DNA of 47,403 bases from an uncultured Bacteroidales bacterium (GCA_902799875.1 CADCCH010000009.1:1-47403), one strand, 5' to 3'. Positions 14,332 through 23,640 are shown, numbered from the stretch's first letter. Numbers and translations are program-made. Notes: generated from the letters alone by a model not told the origin.

Positions 14332-15621
14332 TTATAATACTAACAGTTCGACCCTTCGGTTCTGCTGTCGTCCGGCTTCGGTATCGTTATCCGCAACAGG
14401 TTCCGACATGCCTTTGCCTACCGTTTCGATACGCAGAGGATCTATGCCTCGTTGCACCATCGCCTGTTTGACCGCCTCTGCACGTCCTTTGGACAAACGA
14501 AGGTTATAGTCCTGCGAAGCGGTGTTATCGGTATGTCCGGTGATGCGTATGCGTACGTCTGGGTTAGCTATAAGGAAGGAATAGAGTTCATCCAATGCGT
14601 TACGCGAAGAGGGCAGCACATCGGTCTTATCGACGGCAAAATAGAGGTTATGGAGTACGATTGCTTCGCCCTTGGTGATGATCTTGTCGCCATAATGGAT
14701 GGTATCAGGTGTCTGTGGCGGCGGAACGGGAGCAGGCGGAGGTGTCTGCTTGGGTTGCGGTTTGGGTTGGGGTTTGGGTTGAGGTTTATGCGTTGGTTTC
14801 TTCTTCCGTTTAGGATGATCGAACTCATAGAAGACAGCAAAGCGTCCTCCTACGAAGAGGGTGTTAAGCGGGTCCTCCGTTATGCCGGCATTGATGACTC
14901 CGACAGAAGCGAACAAAGAGGCTTCGTAATGGAGCGATTCGCGGAAGGTTTTCTTACGTCTTCTTCCTCTTGCTCTTTTCTTGGGATGATACGCCAGATA
15001 TTTATCCAGATTCCATACCAGTTCAGCTTCTACCGCCAGATCCATATTCATCGTATGGGCATAGGTCTGTTCGAAGGGGGTGGTTGTCAGTCCATGGTTA
15101 GGCATGTCCGTCAGTTCGTCAATGAGTTGTTCATCGGTGACGGTAGTAGTCACGTTTCCGGTATGGTTTGTTCGTTGCCAAATAGGATAGCCGGCACGTA
15201 CGCCCGCCATGATGGTCCAATCGCCCCAGCGATAACCGGCTTTGAGCGGAACGGATAGCGTCAATGCATGCCGTTTGTACCGCACATCCTGATAATGCTC
15301 ATTAAGGGTCATCGTGGGATAAAAAGGCGCATAGGGTCGGGATGAGGTCCATTCTCCTTTGGACAGGGAATTAAGGGAGGTGATCGCCAGTCCTGTCTGG
15401 AATCGCCATGGCCGATATTGCAGTTTATAGACGATACCTATTCCGCCTCCCACTCCGCCTATATCACGCAATCCGGATTGATGGGTGAACATATTATCAT
15501 ATCCGACATGCGCTTCCAGACCCAGATAATGGGTAAGCAAAGAGTCTCTCATCTGCGCGTACGAAGAAGCAGTACCGAAGAGAGCAAGCACGAAGGCGAT
15601 AATAGGGAAGATGCGTTTCAT
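14332..15621 (-). CDS. OmpA-family outer-membrane protein (beta-barrel plus peptidoglycan-binding domain)
   Basis: The 429-residue protein has a signal peptide (about 1-22, ending SYAQ) and a barrel-like domain to about 280 with DMPNHGLTT shared with the barrel at 11712. A basic then Pro-rich linker of repeated Lys-Pro-Gln-Pro follows, and then a C-terminal OmpA domain (about 325-429). In that domain LYFAVDKTDVLPSSRNALDE, ITGHTDNTASQDYNLRLS and VGKGMSEPVADNDTEAGRQQ, then NRRVELLVL, are the hallmark peptidoglycan-binding segments, with Asp and Arg at the expected diaminopimelate-binding positions. It probably anchors the outer-membrane complex of this operon to the cell wall. Such OmpA proteins accompany type IX or surface-adhesion systems in Bacteroidetes. 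Its start overlaps the preceding gene by 4 bp. Confidence 0.88.
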   Translation of the reverse strand: MKRIFPIIAFVLALFGTASSYAQMRDSLLTHYLGLEAHVGYDNMFTHQSGLRDIGGVGGGIGIVYKLQYRPWRFQTGLAITSLNSLSKGEWTSSRPYAPFYPTMTLNEHYQDVRYKRHALTLSVPLKAGYRWGDWTIMAGVRAGYPIWQRTNHTGNVTTTVTDEQLIDELTDMPNHGLTTTPFEQTYAHTMNMDLAVEAELVWNLDKYLAYHPKKRARGRRRKKTFRESLHYEASLFASVGVINAGITEDPLNTLFVGGRFAVFYEFDHPKRKKKPTHKPQPKPQPKPQPKQTPPPAPVPPPQTPDTIHYGDKIITKGEAIVLHNLYFAVDKTDVLPSSRNALDELYSFLIANPDVRIRITGHTDNTASQDYNLRLSKGRAEAVKQAMVQRGIDPLRIETVGKGMSEPVADNDTEAGRQQNRRVELLVL

Positions 15622-18071
15622 TGCAGCGGAGCTCCTAAGACCGTATATTGTTTATTCTCCCGGATGATGATAAGGTGCCCGTTCTGTATCCGCTTGGATG
15701 CAGGTGCCTTATCCGGCACGTCGGTACGGACAGGTTGGTACTCGCAAGAGCGGATGGACAATCCGTCGTCCCGTGTCAGCTGGACAGAATAGAGGGCATT
15801 GAAATCGAGTTGTTGATCTGGTCCTGTGTAATAATAGGAACCAGTGGCTCCCGGAATAGGTGTTCCGTTCTTATACCACTGGAAAGCTGTGAAGCGATAG
15901 CCTTCCTTTCCTTCTCCTCTGTTATACCGCTCATTATAGACGGCCAGCACATCATTCCATTTCTGGGTAAAGACCGTATTGGGATAGCGGACAGTGAACG
16001 ATATCGGGAAACGGAGTGTCTCGCAATCGGAGGTAGAAGGGGTAATCAAGATGACTGCCGTATAGGTATTGGCATAGACGTTCTGCGGCAGCGGGATGAG
16101 GATATCCGTTCCGGACACGGTCAGTGTTCCATCTTTGAATCCTGCCTGACGGGCTTTAGAATCAAATGTTACCGTCACCGTATATTCACCGTTATGCGTG
16201 ATGGTAAGCGGGATATGGAGCGCTGTCTCATCTCCGCATATCTCGGCAGGACAGGTCAGAGTTGCTTTCACGCATGAACGTACGATGACATGCAGCGCTT
16301 GCGCGGTGTCGCAACCGGTGATAGGTATGCCGTCATAGCTGACGGAAGACCAAACGGTGTCACGGGTAGAAGTGGTATAGGTGCGTCCGTTCGCCGGCCA
16401 TGTATAGGACTCGCCGTCCTCTATGGTCACTTCAGTGAGCGGGATGACGGCCTGACGGGCCTGAATCACGAAATGGAACAGTTTGTCTTCCACCGTACAA
16501 TCCCTGCTCTCTCCTGCCACGCGGTATTGACCGGACTGCGAGGGCGAAATCATATTGAGCATCAAGGTGTCGCCGGTATAGATAAGCCGGTCGTTATGAT
16601 ACCATTTGAAGTTCCCTACTCCGTCCGGAGCCTCCGCCACCATCATCACCGTCTCGCCTTCGCAAAGCACAAAGACGGTATCCAGTTTTTCATCGTCCAC
16701 TAATACATCGATAGCGGCACCGTTAGCATAATCGGAAAAGAAGCCGTAGGTGAGGGTACCTTGCGGAATGGAAGCATGATCAACCACTCCGAGTTGGAAC
16801 ACACCCCGAAGAGCTTCCACTTCTACCGGCATGTCTGCAGGTTTGGAAGTTACATTATAGGATATATACGACCACGCACCATTCGTACCGGGAATCGATT
16901 GAAAAGAGGTCTCCGGCACCTCATTGCCATTCATATATAGATAGCCGATATTGGAGGTCTGCGTAAGAATATTAAGGATGGTATAGTCGCTATTGGGGAT
17001 ACGTTTGTAGGTCACATGATCGGAACCGGTACAGAGCATCTGGGGCAGGACTGTACCTCCGGATTCTCCGTTGCGGTTGGTGAATTGGAAAACCTGAATA
17101 TCCGCATCGGCATGGATATAGGTGACGCCGGTTATGATCCGTGAGACGGACTGGAGCGAATCGAGCGTGATGGTCTCATCTCCGGCGGCATTATGGAGCG
17201 TGACGGAGGTAGAAGGATGGAGAGCAAGGATATACAAACTCTCGTAAGATGAACCGGCAAGAGGAATGACGGTATAATCCGTACCCGCCATATCGACCGG
17301 CACCAGTTGTTCTCCTACCGCATCCTGTCCGGAACCGGCAGCGACAGAGTCGTCCGAGGTAGTGACCGCAATGGGTTTGTCGGCACGCACACATGTACCG
17401 ATGAGATGGGCAGCCGCAACGGTGGTAGAGGCTTTGACGGCATAAGTCTCTCCCCTATTGAGCACTACGGTGATAGGGATAGTAGAGGACGATCCGTCGT
17501 CATGGATAACGGGTTGGGAAGGGGTGATGGTGACGGTAGTACCATCTTCGGTAGCTACAATCTGGATGCTGTTGTTATGGCTCTTGTATCCGTTATATTC
17601 CGCCTGGTTGGCATACCGGTTTTGGGACATGATGACGAAGTCGAGTCCCAGTGCATTCTCTCCTTTGAGGGTATATGCTTCGCCGTTGGCATGGGTAATC
17701 TGGTAATAGGCGCTGACCACATGATCGGCCTCGACATACATACCGCGTTGGGAGATGACGTTGTACGGCACCTCTATATTCGCTTCAGCATAGGCTTTAT
17801 GGTCTGTCTTTGGTGCAACGATGATGTCGCAGTAACTATGTGCGAAGACGACAGTGTCGCAAAGGATTCTGTTCCCATCCGCAGGTTGGGAGATGACGAC
17901 ATGCGCATCTTCGTCATAGGCAGAGAGGATGAGATGAAAATCCGCCTCACCGGTATGGTGCGAGTTCATCCACGGAGGCGCGAACCAAAACTGCCGCGAT
18001 ACCTGCCCTTGCACGCCGAGGGCGCACAAGAGCAAGGTTAAGCAGCTTATCCAACGCGTTAGCCTTTTCAT
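15618..18071 (-). CDS. IgGFc-binding-like secreted surface protein with sorting-type tail
   Basis: The product is 817 residues when started at 18071 (MKRLTRWISCLTLLLCALGV), which gives a clean signal peptide and follows the 41-residue gene by 1 bp; a frame 13 codons longer is rejected. Residues about 20-420 (FWFAPP, YDEDAHVVISQP, GRGETYAV-like RGETYAVKAST, GTCVRADKPIAVTTSDDS) resemble the IgGFc-binding N-terminal domain found in bacterial adhesins, usually a beta-sandwich. The rest holds Ig-like segments (GESYTWPANGRTYT, FQWYKNGTPIPGA). The last 25 residues are the shared tail (RIQNGHLIIIRENKQYTVLG). It overlaps the OmpA gene by 4 bp. I infer a surface adhesin or binding protein; the ligand is unknown, and the family name does not mean that it binds antibody. 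Confidence 0.8.
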   Translation of the reverse strand: MKRLTRWISCLTLLLCALGVQGQVSRQFWFAPPWMNSHHTGEADFHLILSAYDEDAHVVISQPADGNRILCDTVVFAHSYCDIIVAPKTDHKAYAEANIEVPYNVISQRGMYVEADHVVSAYYQITHANGEAYTLKGENALGLDFVIMSQNRYANQAEYNGYKSHNNSIQIVATEDGTTVTITPSQPVIHDDGSSSTIPITVVLNRGETYAVKASTTVAAAHLIGTCVRADKPIAVTTSDDSVAAGSGQDAVGEQLVPVDMAGTDYTVIPLAGSSYESLYILALHPSTSVTLHNAAGDETITLDSLQSVSRIITGVTYIHADADIQVFQFTNRNGESGGTVLPQMLCTGSDHVTYKRIPNSDYTILNILTQTSNIGYLYMNGNEVPETSFQSIPGTNGAWSYISYNVTSKPADMPVEVEALRGVFQLGVVDHASIPQGTLTYGFFSDYANGAAIDVLVDDEKLDTVFVLCEGETVMMVAEAPDGVGNFKWYHNDRLIYTGDTLMLNMISPSQSGQYRVAGESRDCTVEDKLFHFVIQARQAVIPLTEVTIEDGESYTWPANGRTYTTSTRDTVWSSVSYDGIPITGCDTAQALHVIVRSCVKATLTCPAEICGDETALHIPLTITHNGEYTVTVTFDSKARQAGFKDGTLTVSGTDILIPLPQNVYANTYTAVILITPSTSDCETLRFPISFTVRYPNTVFTQKWNDVLAVYNERYNRGEGKEGYRFTAFQWYKNGTPIPGATGSYYYTGPDQQLDFNALYSVQLTRDDGLSIRSCEYQPVRTDVPDKAPASKRIQNGHLIIIRENKQYTVLGAPLQ

Positions 18072-18072
18072 A

Positions 18073-18198
18073 TTAGAATGCAACACCCGGGTTAGTACCG
18101 CCGTTATCATATATTAATCCGGCATTATTGCTCACCATGAGTACCGACATCAACGCGATGTCAACACAGATTGTTTGCGGGCTTTGATATTTTTTCAT
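18073..18198 (-). CDS. 41-residue peptide of the KKxYxxP type
   Basis: The sequence opens MKKYQSPQTICVDIALMSVL and ends NGGTNPGVAF. It lies 57 bp after the 1123-residue gene, and its TAA is followed by the start of the IgGFc-like gene with one base between, so it is translated within operon B. The form (Lys-Lys, aromatic, proline, hydrophobic strand with two Met, then Asn/Gly-rich end) matches the 55-residue peptide at 7107-7274. No signal peptidase site is clear. Function unknown. Confidence 0.6.
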   Translation of the reverse strand: MKKYQSPQTICVDIALMSVLMVSNNAGLIYDNGGTNPGVAF

Positions 18199-18255
18199 AC
18201 GATTTAAATTTTTCAAAATAATGATTATGATTTACTGGTCGACTGGTCGACTGAT

Positions 18256-21200
18256 TTATTGGAGTTTTGTGCCCATTACGTTGTAACGGACTCCGTCACG
18301 GATGATGATGAGTTGACCGTCTATAACGACCTTATTGGTAATTTGTGATTGGTCATTGGAAATTTGGTCGATGCCGGTAGCGGTCTGCTCGCTCTCAAAT
18401 CCGAAGCGTGCGCGGCGTGCTACATGCGCAACGGTAGAAGTCGTCTCGAAATACGCGCGCATACCTTTTATATTTGCGGTCGCATTCGGCCATGAGAGCG
18501 TGTTATTTGCAGCTAAGAGAAGGATGGAATGGTCCTCCGCAGACTGCTCATTGATGAGTTCGGGACTGATGACGCCCTTGAAGGTGATAACTCCATCCAC
18601 CACCGTATTGTTCGGTTCTTTGTTGATCGTGACACCGGCGATCAGCGGGTTAGCCACCTCATTTGCAGGTTGGATGATATACGGCACACCTGCTTCGATA
18701 GCATCCACGAACTCAAAACCGAGATAGAGCTCGTCGCCGTCTTTCATGTGTGCATTGCCCAGTTTACCAATGGTAGTACCGGCACCGAAGATGGCTTCTA
18801 CCTGCTCAGCGCTCAAGTCGAACGGCACGCAGAAGGTGTTGTACGATGCGTTGGTGAGCGAGCGAGTGATATCCACGTCAAGCGTCTGACCGTCACGTGC
18901 TGCAAGAACATCCGAATTGTCCGCATTATCCTTCAGCATGATTTTTGCATTATGTTGTGTTCCTTCGTCGATAGAGGTAATGTCGTCCGTAAAGTAAACA
19001 TAATCAACATCCAGGAACTCACCTGCGATAAGATTGGCATTTACGTGAAGTTGTGCAGCGATCTGACCTGCTTGCAAGTAGGAAGCAGGAACAGCAGAAC
19101 CTGCTCTGCGGTCACAGATCTTCTTTTTGAGAACGATCCAATCGCCATCGTTATAATTACGTCCGAAGGGCTTGTCCGCATCATCATTATTGATATACCA
19201 GTTTTGAGCATTATTGTCCAAATTCAGACGGAAGTTATTAAACCCGAATACATTATTGGACAAGTTAGAACGGAAGCGCACAACGATGTACCAATTGTCG
19301 TCGATTTCATTAGCAACGGTTGCCTTTGGCTTGAATGTAATGGCAATCCAATCTTTGCCCGTTTTTGTAGAAATGTAGTCACTTGCACGGTTGTCGCGGG
19401 CTGCGTTTCCGAATTCCACATTGCAGTCCACGTAATTGCTTGTCAGATTGGATGATTCGGGAAGCGGGTCGGTGTTATTACCACGAGTGAGGTAGAAACG
19501 ATGTTCGGATAGCGCATCGGTTGTTATATTGATTGCATCAGAAGTCGTTGAGAGTGAAGCAGCATTCGTAACGCGCACTTTGAACGAGTATGCTGTTTCG
19601 GGCGTCAGGCCATGTAAGGTATATACAGTTTCGACCCCTGCAGTTCCTGCAATATTATCCACCAATACATTATCCGAGCCATCCAAGATAGCGTAAACAA
19701 GCGAAGCATTGTCATCATCGGCAGACATGGTAAAGGTTACGGATTTGTCTGTATTAGTGGTTATTACTACAAGATTGGAAGGCGGAGCAACAGCTGCCGG
19801 CAAAGAAACGGCAATATTCTGCGATGCCTCATTGCCGGCACCGTCTTGCGCGATGACAGTAAGGGTATGATTAACACCGTCCAAACCGGAAACGGTAATA
19901 TCCGTTTCTGCGCCGGATGCACCGGAGGCAGGAGCAGAAGCCAGCACAGTCTCGCTCTCTTTAATGATATATGTCAACGCTTCGCCGCTGTCGTCGGAAG
20001 CAGTTACTGTCAGTACAACGCTGCTGGTCGTTTTATCTCCGTCAGACATGGACGAAATAACAGGTGCTACATTATCTGCAAAATCATCTACACTGGCAGC
20101 ATTGTTAGTAAGGTACGCGTACGCGATGTCGAGATATTGACCTTGTGTTCCTTGTTTGCCGTCACCACTATAGAATTGGAAAATTGTTCCAGATTCAGAG
20201 TTGCCAAATATGGGATGATTTGCTGCATCCGCTATTGCGAGAGTTACAGTATTCCATGTTCCATCAAATGCACATCCCTTGGTTTCTTCTAAATATGTGC
20301 CTAAATAAGATGTTGCACCTTTAAGTCGGATTTGTATTTTATCTGCATCATAAGTTGAGCGGAACTTAATCACTAAATAACCAGTATTAGATATTTCACT
20401 AATGTCTGTGTTTGTTTTTAGGTTTTGATTAAAAGACCACCAACTCGTAGAAGAACTTTCAAAATGGCTGTAATATTTCTTAGCATTAAATAACTGATTA
20501 TTAGCTACTATAGTTGTGCCCGGTGTTTGGTCTTTTCTTAAGTCATAAGAGACAACTCCTTCTGAAGGCAGGGATACGGAAGCATGGTCACCACGGAAGA
20601 AATAGTAGCGACGCTCAACGAAAGCAAGTGTTTGTACTTCTTCGGGTTTTACAAACTCTGCCTCATTATTGCAGGGGTCAGTAGCAACTACTTTGAACGT
20701 GTAATTTGTTTCAGGTGCGAGACCTTTAACCTCTTTTGTTGCATCGGTATTAGGAGCGGCAGATGCAGTTCCGGCAGAAGTAAATTCAGCATCGCCTTCT
20801 GCTTTATAGAAGAACTCATAACTGATAGACGATGCAGCATCATTAGCCGAAGCGGTCAGTGTAACGCTTTTGTCTTGGATATTGGACGCAGCAAGTGTCA
20901 AACCTGTCGGATCATCCTCGTCTGTACACTCATTCGGATCTACAGGATCGGGGGTATTGGCATCGGCATCAATATAGATTTGAGTGATTTCAAAGGATTC
21001 GCCGTTGGCAGCATTGATGCGGAAGAGTTCGTATTTATCACTTTCGTTAATTGCACCTGTGAAAGTTACCTCTTTGGGAGTGTCGTTGTCCTCGTTAGCA
21101 AAGTTTCCTTTCCCATTGGTGCTCCATGTTCCTTTTGAACTTGTTCCTCCAAAAGTTAAAACTACATCATCCAATGTTGTGGTTATACTAGATGCTTGGA

Positions 21201-21627
21201 GTTCCCATCCTAAGCGTCCTCCTTCACCACCGCCGCCCCAATAGGTACGGATAAAAGCAAATTCCAATCCTCCAGCAGAGTTTTCATCTGTTCTTCTAAT
21301 TTTCACATGAATTGCTTGATTTCTCGTCAAAGCCAGTGTTTGATTGGATTTAAAGCGAATAGAAACAGCTACATTTTGGTAGCAAGTATAGGTATTACCC
21401 AAACCACGACCTGTAAAAGAAATTGTTGCAGGGTCAGGCTGAGTATAACCAGTTGCTGTCATTTGATTATCACAGCCAGTAATTGTTGTTGACACCTCTA
21501 CTTGATTTCTCAGATCGGTGTAGCCGTACGGCGCGGGACCAAAAATGGCGTAGCCGGGGGTGGTTTGCGCAGAGGCGGTGAAGAAGACCGCACAAGCTGC
21601 GACGAGAGTAAATAGTAACCGTTTCAT
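18256..21627 (-). CDS. Large secreted multi-domain protein with FnIII repeats and sorting-type tail
   Basis: The 1123-residue product has a signal peptide (1-20). At about 22-225 is a domain opening YAIFGPAPYGYTDL and closing FEITQIYIDAD, shared with the proteins at 21693 and 28519. Then come an FnIII-type domain (235-335, PETNYTFKVVATD), a module at 339-510 (RRYYFFRG to LDIAYAYLTNN), two FnIII or Ig-like domains (520-610 and 614-705), a second module at 708-885 (RFYLTRGNNTDPLP to VDYVYFTDD), and a domain around 905-1085 (NTFCVPFDLSAEQVEAIFG, AGVPYIIQP) common in Bacteroidales surface proteins. The tail has VIDGQLIIIRDGVRYNVMG. A linker with DQISNDQSQITN is encoded by a short repeat of the kind found between genes. 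I infer a surface glycan-binding role in operon B. Confidence 0.8.
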   Translation of the reverse strand: MKRLLFTLVAACAVFFTASAQTTPGYAIFGPAPYGYTDLRNQVEVSTTITGCDNQMTATGYTQPDPATISFTGRGLGNTYTCYQNVAVSIRFKSNQTLALTRNQAIHVKIRRTDENSAGGLEFAFIRTYWGGGGEGGRLGWELQASSITTTLDDVVLTFGGTSSKGTWSTNGKGNFANEDNDTPKEVTFTGAINESDKYELFRINAANGESFEITQIYIDADANTPDPVDPNECTDEDDPTGLTLAASNIQDKSVTLTASANDAASSISYEFFYKAEGDAEFTSAGTASAAPNTDATKEVKGLAPETNYTFKVVATDPCNNEAEFVKPEEVQTLAFVERRYYFFRGDHASVSLPSEGVVSYDLRKDQTPGTTIVANNQLFNAKKYYSHFESSSTSWWSFNQNLKTNTDISEISNTGYLVIKFRSTYDADKIQIRLKGATSYLGTYLEETKGCAFDGTWNTVTLAIADAANHPIFGNSESGTIFQFYSGDGKQGTQGQYLDIAYAYLTNNAASVDDFADNVAPVISSMSDGDKTTSSVVLTVTASDDSGEALTYIIKESETVLASAPASGASGAETDITVSGLDGVNHTLTVIAQDGAGNEASQNIAVSLPAAVAPPSNLVVITTNTDKSVTFTMSADDDNASLVYAILDGSDNVLVDNIAGTAGVETVYTLHGLTPETAYSFKVRVTNAASLSTTSDAINITTDALSEHRFYLTRGNNTDPLPESSNLTSNYVDCNVEFGNAARDNRASDYISTKTGKDWIAITFKPKATVANEIDDNWYIVVRFRSNLSNNVFGFNNFRLNLDNNAQNWYINNDDADKPFGRNYNDGDWIVLKKKICDRRAGSAVPASYLQAGQIAAQLHVNANLIAGEFLDVDYVYFTDDITSIDEGTQHNAKIMLKDNADNSDVLAARDGQTLDVDITRSLTNASYNTFCVPFDLSAEQVEAIFGAGTTIGKLGNAHMKDGDELYLGFEFVDAIEAGVPYIIQPANEVANPLIAGVTINKEPNNTVVDGVITFKGVISPELINEQSAEDHSILLLAANNTLSWPNATANIKGMRAYFETTSTVAHVARRARFGFESEQTATGIDQISNDQSQITNKVVIDGQLIIIRDGVRYNVMGTKLQ

Positions 21628-21665
21628 AGTACTAAATCATTTAAGTATTTATACATTTTCTTATT

Positions 21666-21679
21666 TGATCAATTGATCA
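21666..21679. repeat. 14-bp palindrome between two surface-protein genes
   Basis: TGATCAATTGATCA is a perfect palindrome in the 65-bp spacer of operon B. TTTGATCA recurs at 21698. The spacer is otherwise A/T-rich. No terminator or promoter is evident, so read-through from the upstream gene is expected. Confidence 0.55.
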
Positions 21680-21692
21680 TTTTTATATTTTC

Positions 21693-23543
21693 TCATTTGA
21701 TCACTGCACCTTGTACATTGTATTTCGTATCGTGGTGGATGATATAGAGTTGACCATTCTCGATGAACTTCACCGGTTTGGAATCCGGCATAACGTTCTC
21801 GATAGCAGTCCCTTCTCCCGGCTCAGAAGCGGGCTCGTTCGTGAAGTAGATATAGTCAATCTCGATAGTTCGTCCGGCCTGTCCGTTATTCCCGGAAGAC
21901 ATCACCAGCACATTATTGCCTGCCGGTACAGAAGCGAGGTGGTTGGCTCCGCTCAGGCTCTTGGCCAGCGGAAGCTCCTTCACTACGAAATCTGAGGCTT
22001 CATCGAAAGTAGAAACGAAGCTGATGTTTTGAGCGGGCGCTCCAAGTTCGATAGTTAGTCCGCGGTCGGTATTCTCCTCAACCACGCCGTTCTTGAGGCG
22101 GATGACAAGGCGCCAATTGCTATACACCTCGCTCAGATCGACGGCGTCATTGTTCTTGAGCTGGAAGTTAAACCACCATGCAGCATCTCCATCGCTCATG
22201 GTAGAGACACCGAAGAAAGAGGCAGAAGGCGTACAGTTCCACCACTCGGAAGTGAGATAAGCGCCTGCGCTGTAATCCGCCGTCTCCGCCACATTTTCCG
22301 GGGTCACCGCCGAACCTTTGCGCAGATAGATGCGCTGGGGATCCTGCCCGGGGAGCACCGGGGGTTCCGGAGGAGTAATCTCGCCGTCCTCAACGGTTCC
22401 TTCGTCCAGCGAGGAGAGGTCATTCGTGAAATAAGCATAGTCGATCGCGATATACTTACCGCTCTCTCCGTTCCCGTCCAGGTGAAGCTGGAAAGCAATC
22501 TGGTTCGCCGCGAGATAAGCCGCGGGCTTGTTGCCTTGCGCATCTGCCAAAGGCAGCACTACGATATGCCAGCGTTCGTCATTGAAGGTCTCCTCGGAGT
22601 TGTTGATATAGAAATTACCGGCGCCGTTAGCGAGGTTAAAACGCATTTTATTATTGCTGAACGCGCCCTCCGCGAGGTCGGACTTGAAGCGAACGACAAG
22701 CGCGTAGGAGTCATCTATCGCGTTGGTGACCGCAGCAGAGGGTTTATGATCTATCGCGCACCAGGAACCGTTAACGGTGAACTGCGCGTAGTCGGTTACG
22801 AGCGCGTCTTGCGTCGCGGAGTTGCAGGCTACTGCGGCATGCGCCGTAGGACGGATATCGATACAAGTGACGTCCTCGATCGTAGGGAGTTCATCGGCGT
22901 TATTGCCGCGATAGAGGTAATAGCGGATATTGCCTTCGGGCGTAGGCGGCACGATCGGGTCACCGCCGCCTTGGTCCTCATAAGAAGCATCGAGATAGAT
23001 GGAAGTAATGGTGAACTGTTCACCGGAAGCAGCGCTGAGCCGCAGGATCTCGGCTGCGGGATACTCGACCTCCCCGATAAGGGCGCTCTCGGCATAACTA
23101 TTATAGTTGTTCGTTTTGCGGTCGGCGTACTTGAGGGCGATATCCGAAGCGTCATCGGCCGCTATGTCCGCGTTGGCGACCTCCCAGGAGATGCGAGCAG
23201 TATTCCATCCGTTCTTACAAAGCGAGACTTGTACATTACCGACAGCCCCTTCCGCCTTCTGCAGGACCACATGTACTGCGCAGTTCTCGGTAAGGCTCAT
23301 GGTCGAAGCCTCCGAGAAGGAGAGTTTGAGATAATTGGAGGTCTCGTTGATACGTCCGGGTAGTCCGGCACCGGTGAAGACATTTTCAGCGAAAGCGGCT
23401 GATCCTTGCGCCTCCGCTACCACAACAGAAGTGAGATCGACCGCACCTTCGGGCACCTCGCCGTAGAGGGCATAAGTAGCAGCACGTAGACAAACAGCCA
23501 TTGAGACGGCCAAAGACAAAAGGAGAATTCGTTTCATACGCAT
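21693..23543 (-). CDS. Secreted modular protein, first gene of operon B
   Basis: The 616-residue product has a signal peptide (about 1-21). A domain at about 22-190 opens YALYGEVPEGAVDL and closes FTITSIYLDAS, as in the proteins at 18256 and 28519. Two modules follow at about 207-378 (RYYLYRGNNADELP to IDYAYFTND, with WCAIDHKP) and 404-572 (RIYLRKGSAV to IDYIYFTNE, with AAWWFNF). The tail (592-616) has IENGQLYIIHHDTKYNVQG. Modules of this kind are predicted beta-sandwiches with exposed Trp, so carbohydrate binding is likely but unproven. It lies directly behind the promoter at 23563-23592, whose sequence is nearly identical to that of the rhaB operon, and is divergent from the AraC/cupin regulator. 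It should therefore be rhamnose-regulated. Confidence 0.8.
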   Translation of the reverse strand: MRMKRILLLSLAVSMAVCLRAATYALYGEVPEGAVDLTSVVVAEAQGSAAFAENVFTGAGLPGRINETSNYLKLSFSEASTMSLTENCAVHVVLQKAEGAVGNVQVSLCKNGWNTARISWEVANADIAADDASDIALKYADRKTNNYNSYAESALIGEVEYPAAEILRLSAASGEQFTITSIYLDASYEDQGGGDPIVPPTPEGNIRYYLYRGNNADELPTIEDVTCIDIRPTAHAAVACNSATQDALVTDYAQFTVNGSWCAIDHKPSAAVTNAIDDSYALVVRFKSDLAEGAFSNNKMRFNLANGAGNFYINNSEETFNDERWHIVVLPLADAQGNKPAAYLAANQIAFQLHLDGNGESGKYIAIDYAYFTNDLSSLDEGTVEDGEITPPEPPVLPGQDPQRIYLRKGSAVTPENVAETADYSAGAYLTSEWWNCTPSASFFGVSTMSDGDAAWWFNFQLKNNDAVDLSEVYSNWRLVIRLKNGVVEENTDRGLTIELGAPAQNISFVSTFDEASDFVVKELPLAKSLSGANHLASVPAGNNVLVMSSGNNGQAGRTIEIDYIYFTNEPASEPGEGTAIENVMPDSKPVKFIENGQLYIIHHDTKYNVQGAVIK

Positions 23544-23562
23544 ATAGACTTAAGTTAGTTTT

Positions 23563-23592
23563 TCAATTGACGCCGCAAAATTAGTATAAAAA
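23563..23592 (-). promoter_or_regulatory. Promoter of operon B, copy of the rhaB promoter block
   Basis: The minus strand has TAATTTTGC at 23583-23575. The block 23563-23592 is identical to 45543-45572 (the rhaB promoter) at 29 of 30 positions. There is no -33 TTTG at the usual distance, as expected for an activator-dependent promoter. Confidence 0.8.
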
Positions 23593-23612
23593 TACAACAA
23601 AAATATGATTAA

Positions 23613-23640
23613 ATTGACTAAATACTTACTGTTTTTGACA
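23613..23640 (-). promoter_or_regulatory. AraC-type operator candidate of operon B
   Basis: On the plus strand ATTGA (23613-23617) and GTTTTTGACA (23631-23640) place two TTGA half-sites 21 bp apart (23614 and 23635). The same pair stands at the same distance from the -7 element at the rhaB promoter (45593-45597 and 45611-45620). A 21-bp direct repeat suits an AraC-family dimer. Confidence 0.65.

Noticed and set aside
18529..19455. Long plus-strand frame (308 codons) opposite the 1123-residue gene
   Set aside because: Antisense shadow of a repeat-containing surface protein; no promoter and no recognisable domain.
22482..23363. Plus-strand frame (293 codons) opposite the 616-residue gene
   Set aside because: Same reason: composition follows the complement of the real gene, with no promoter upstream.
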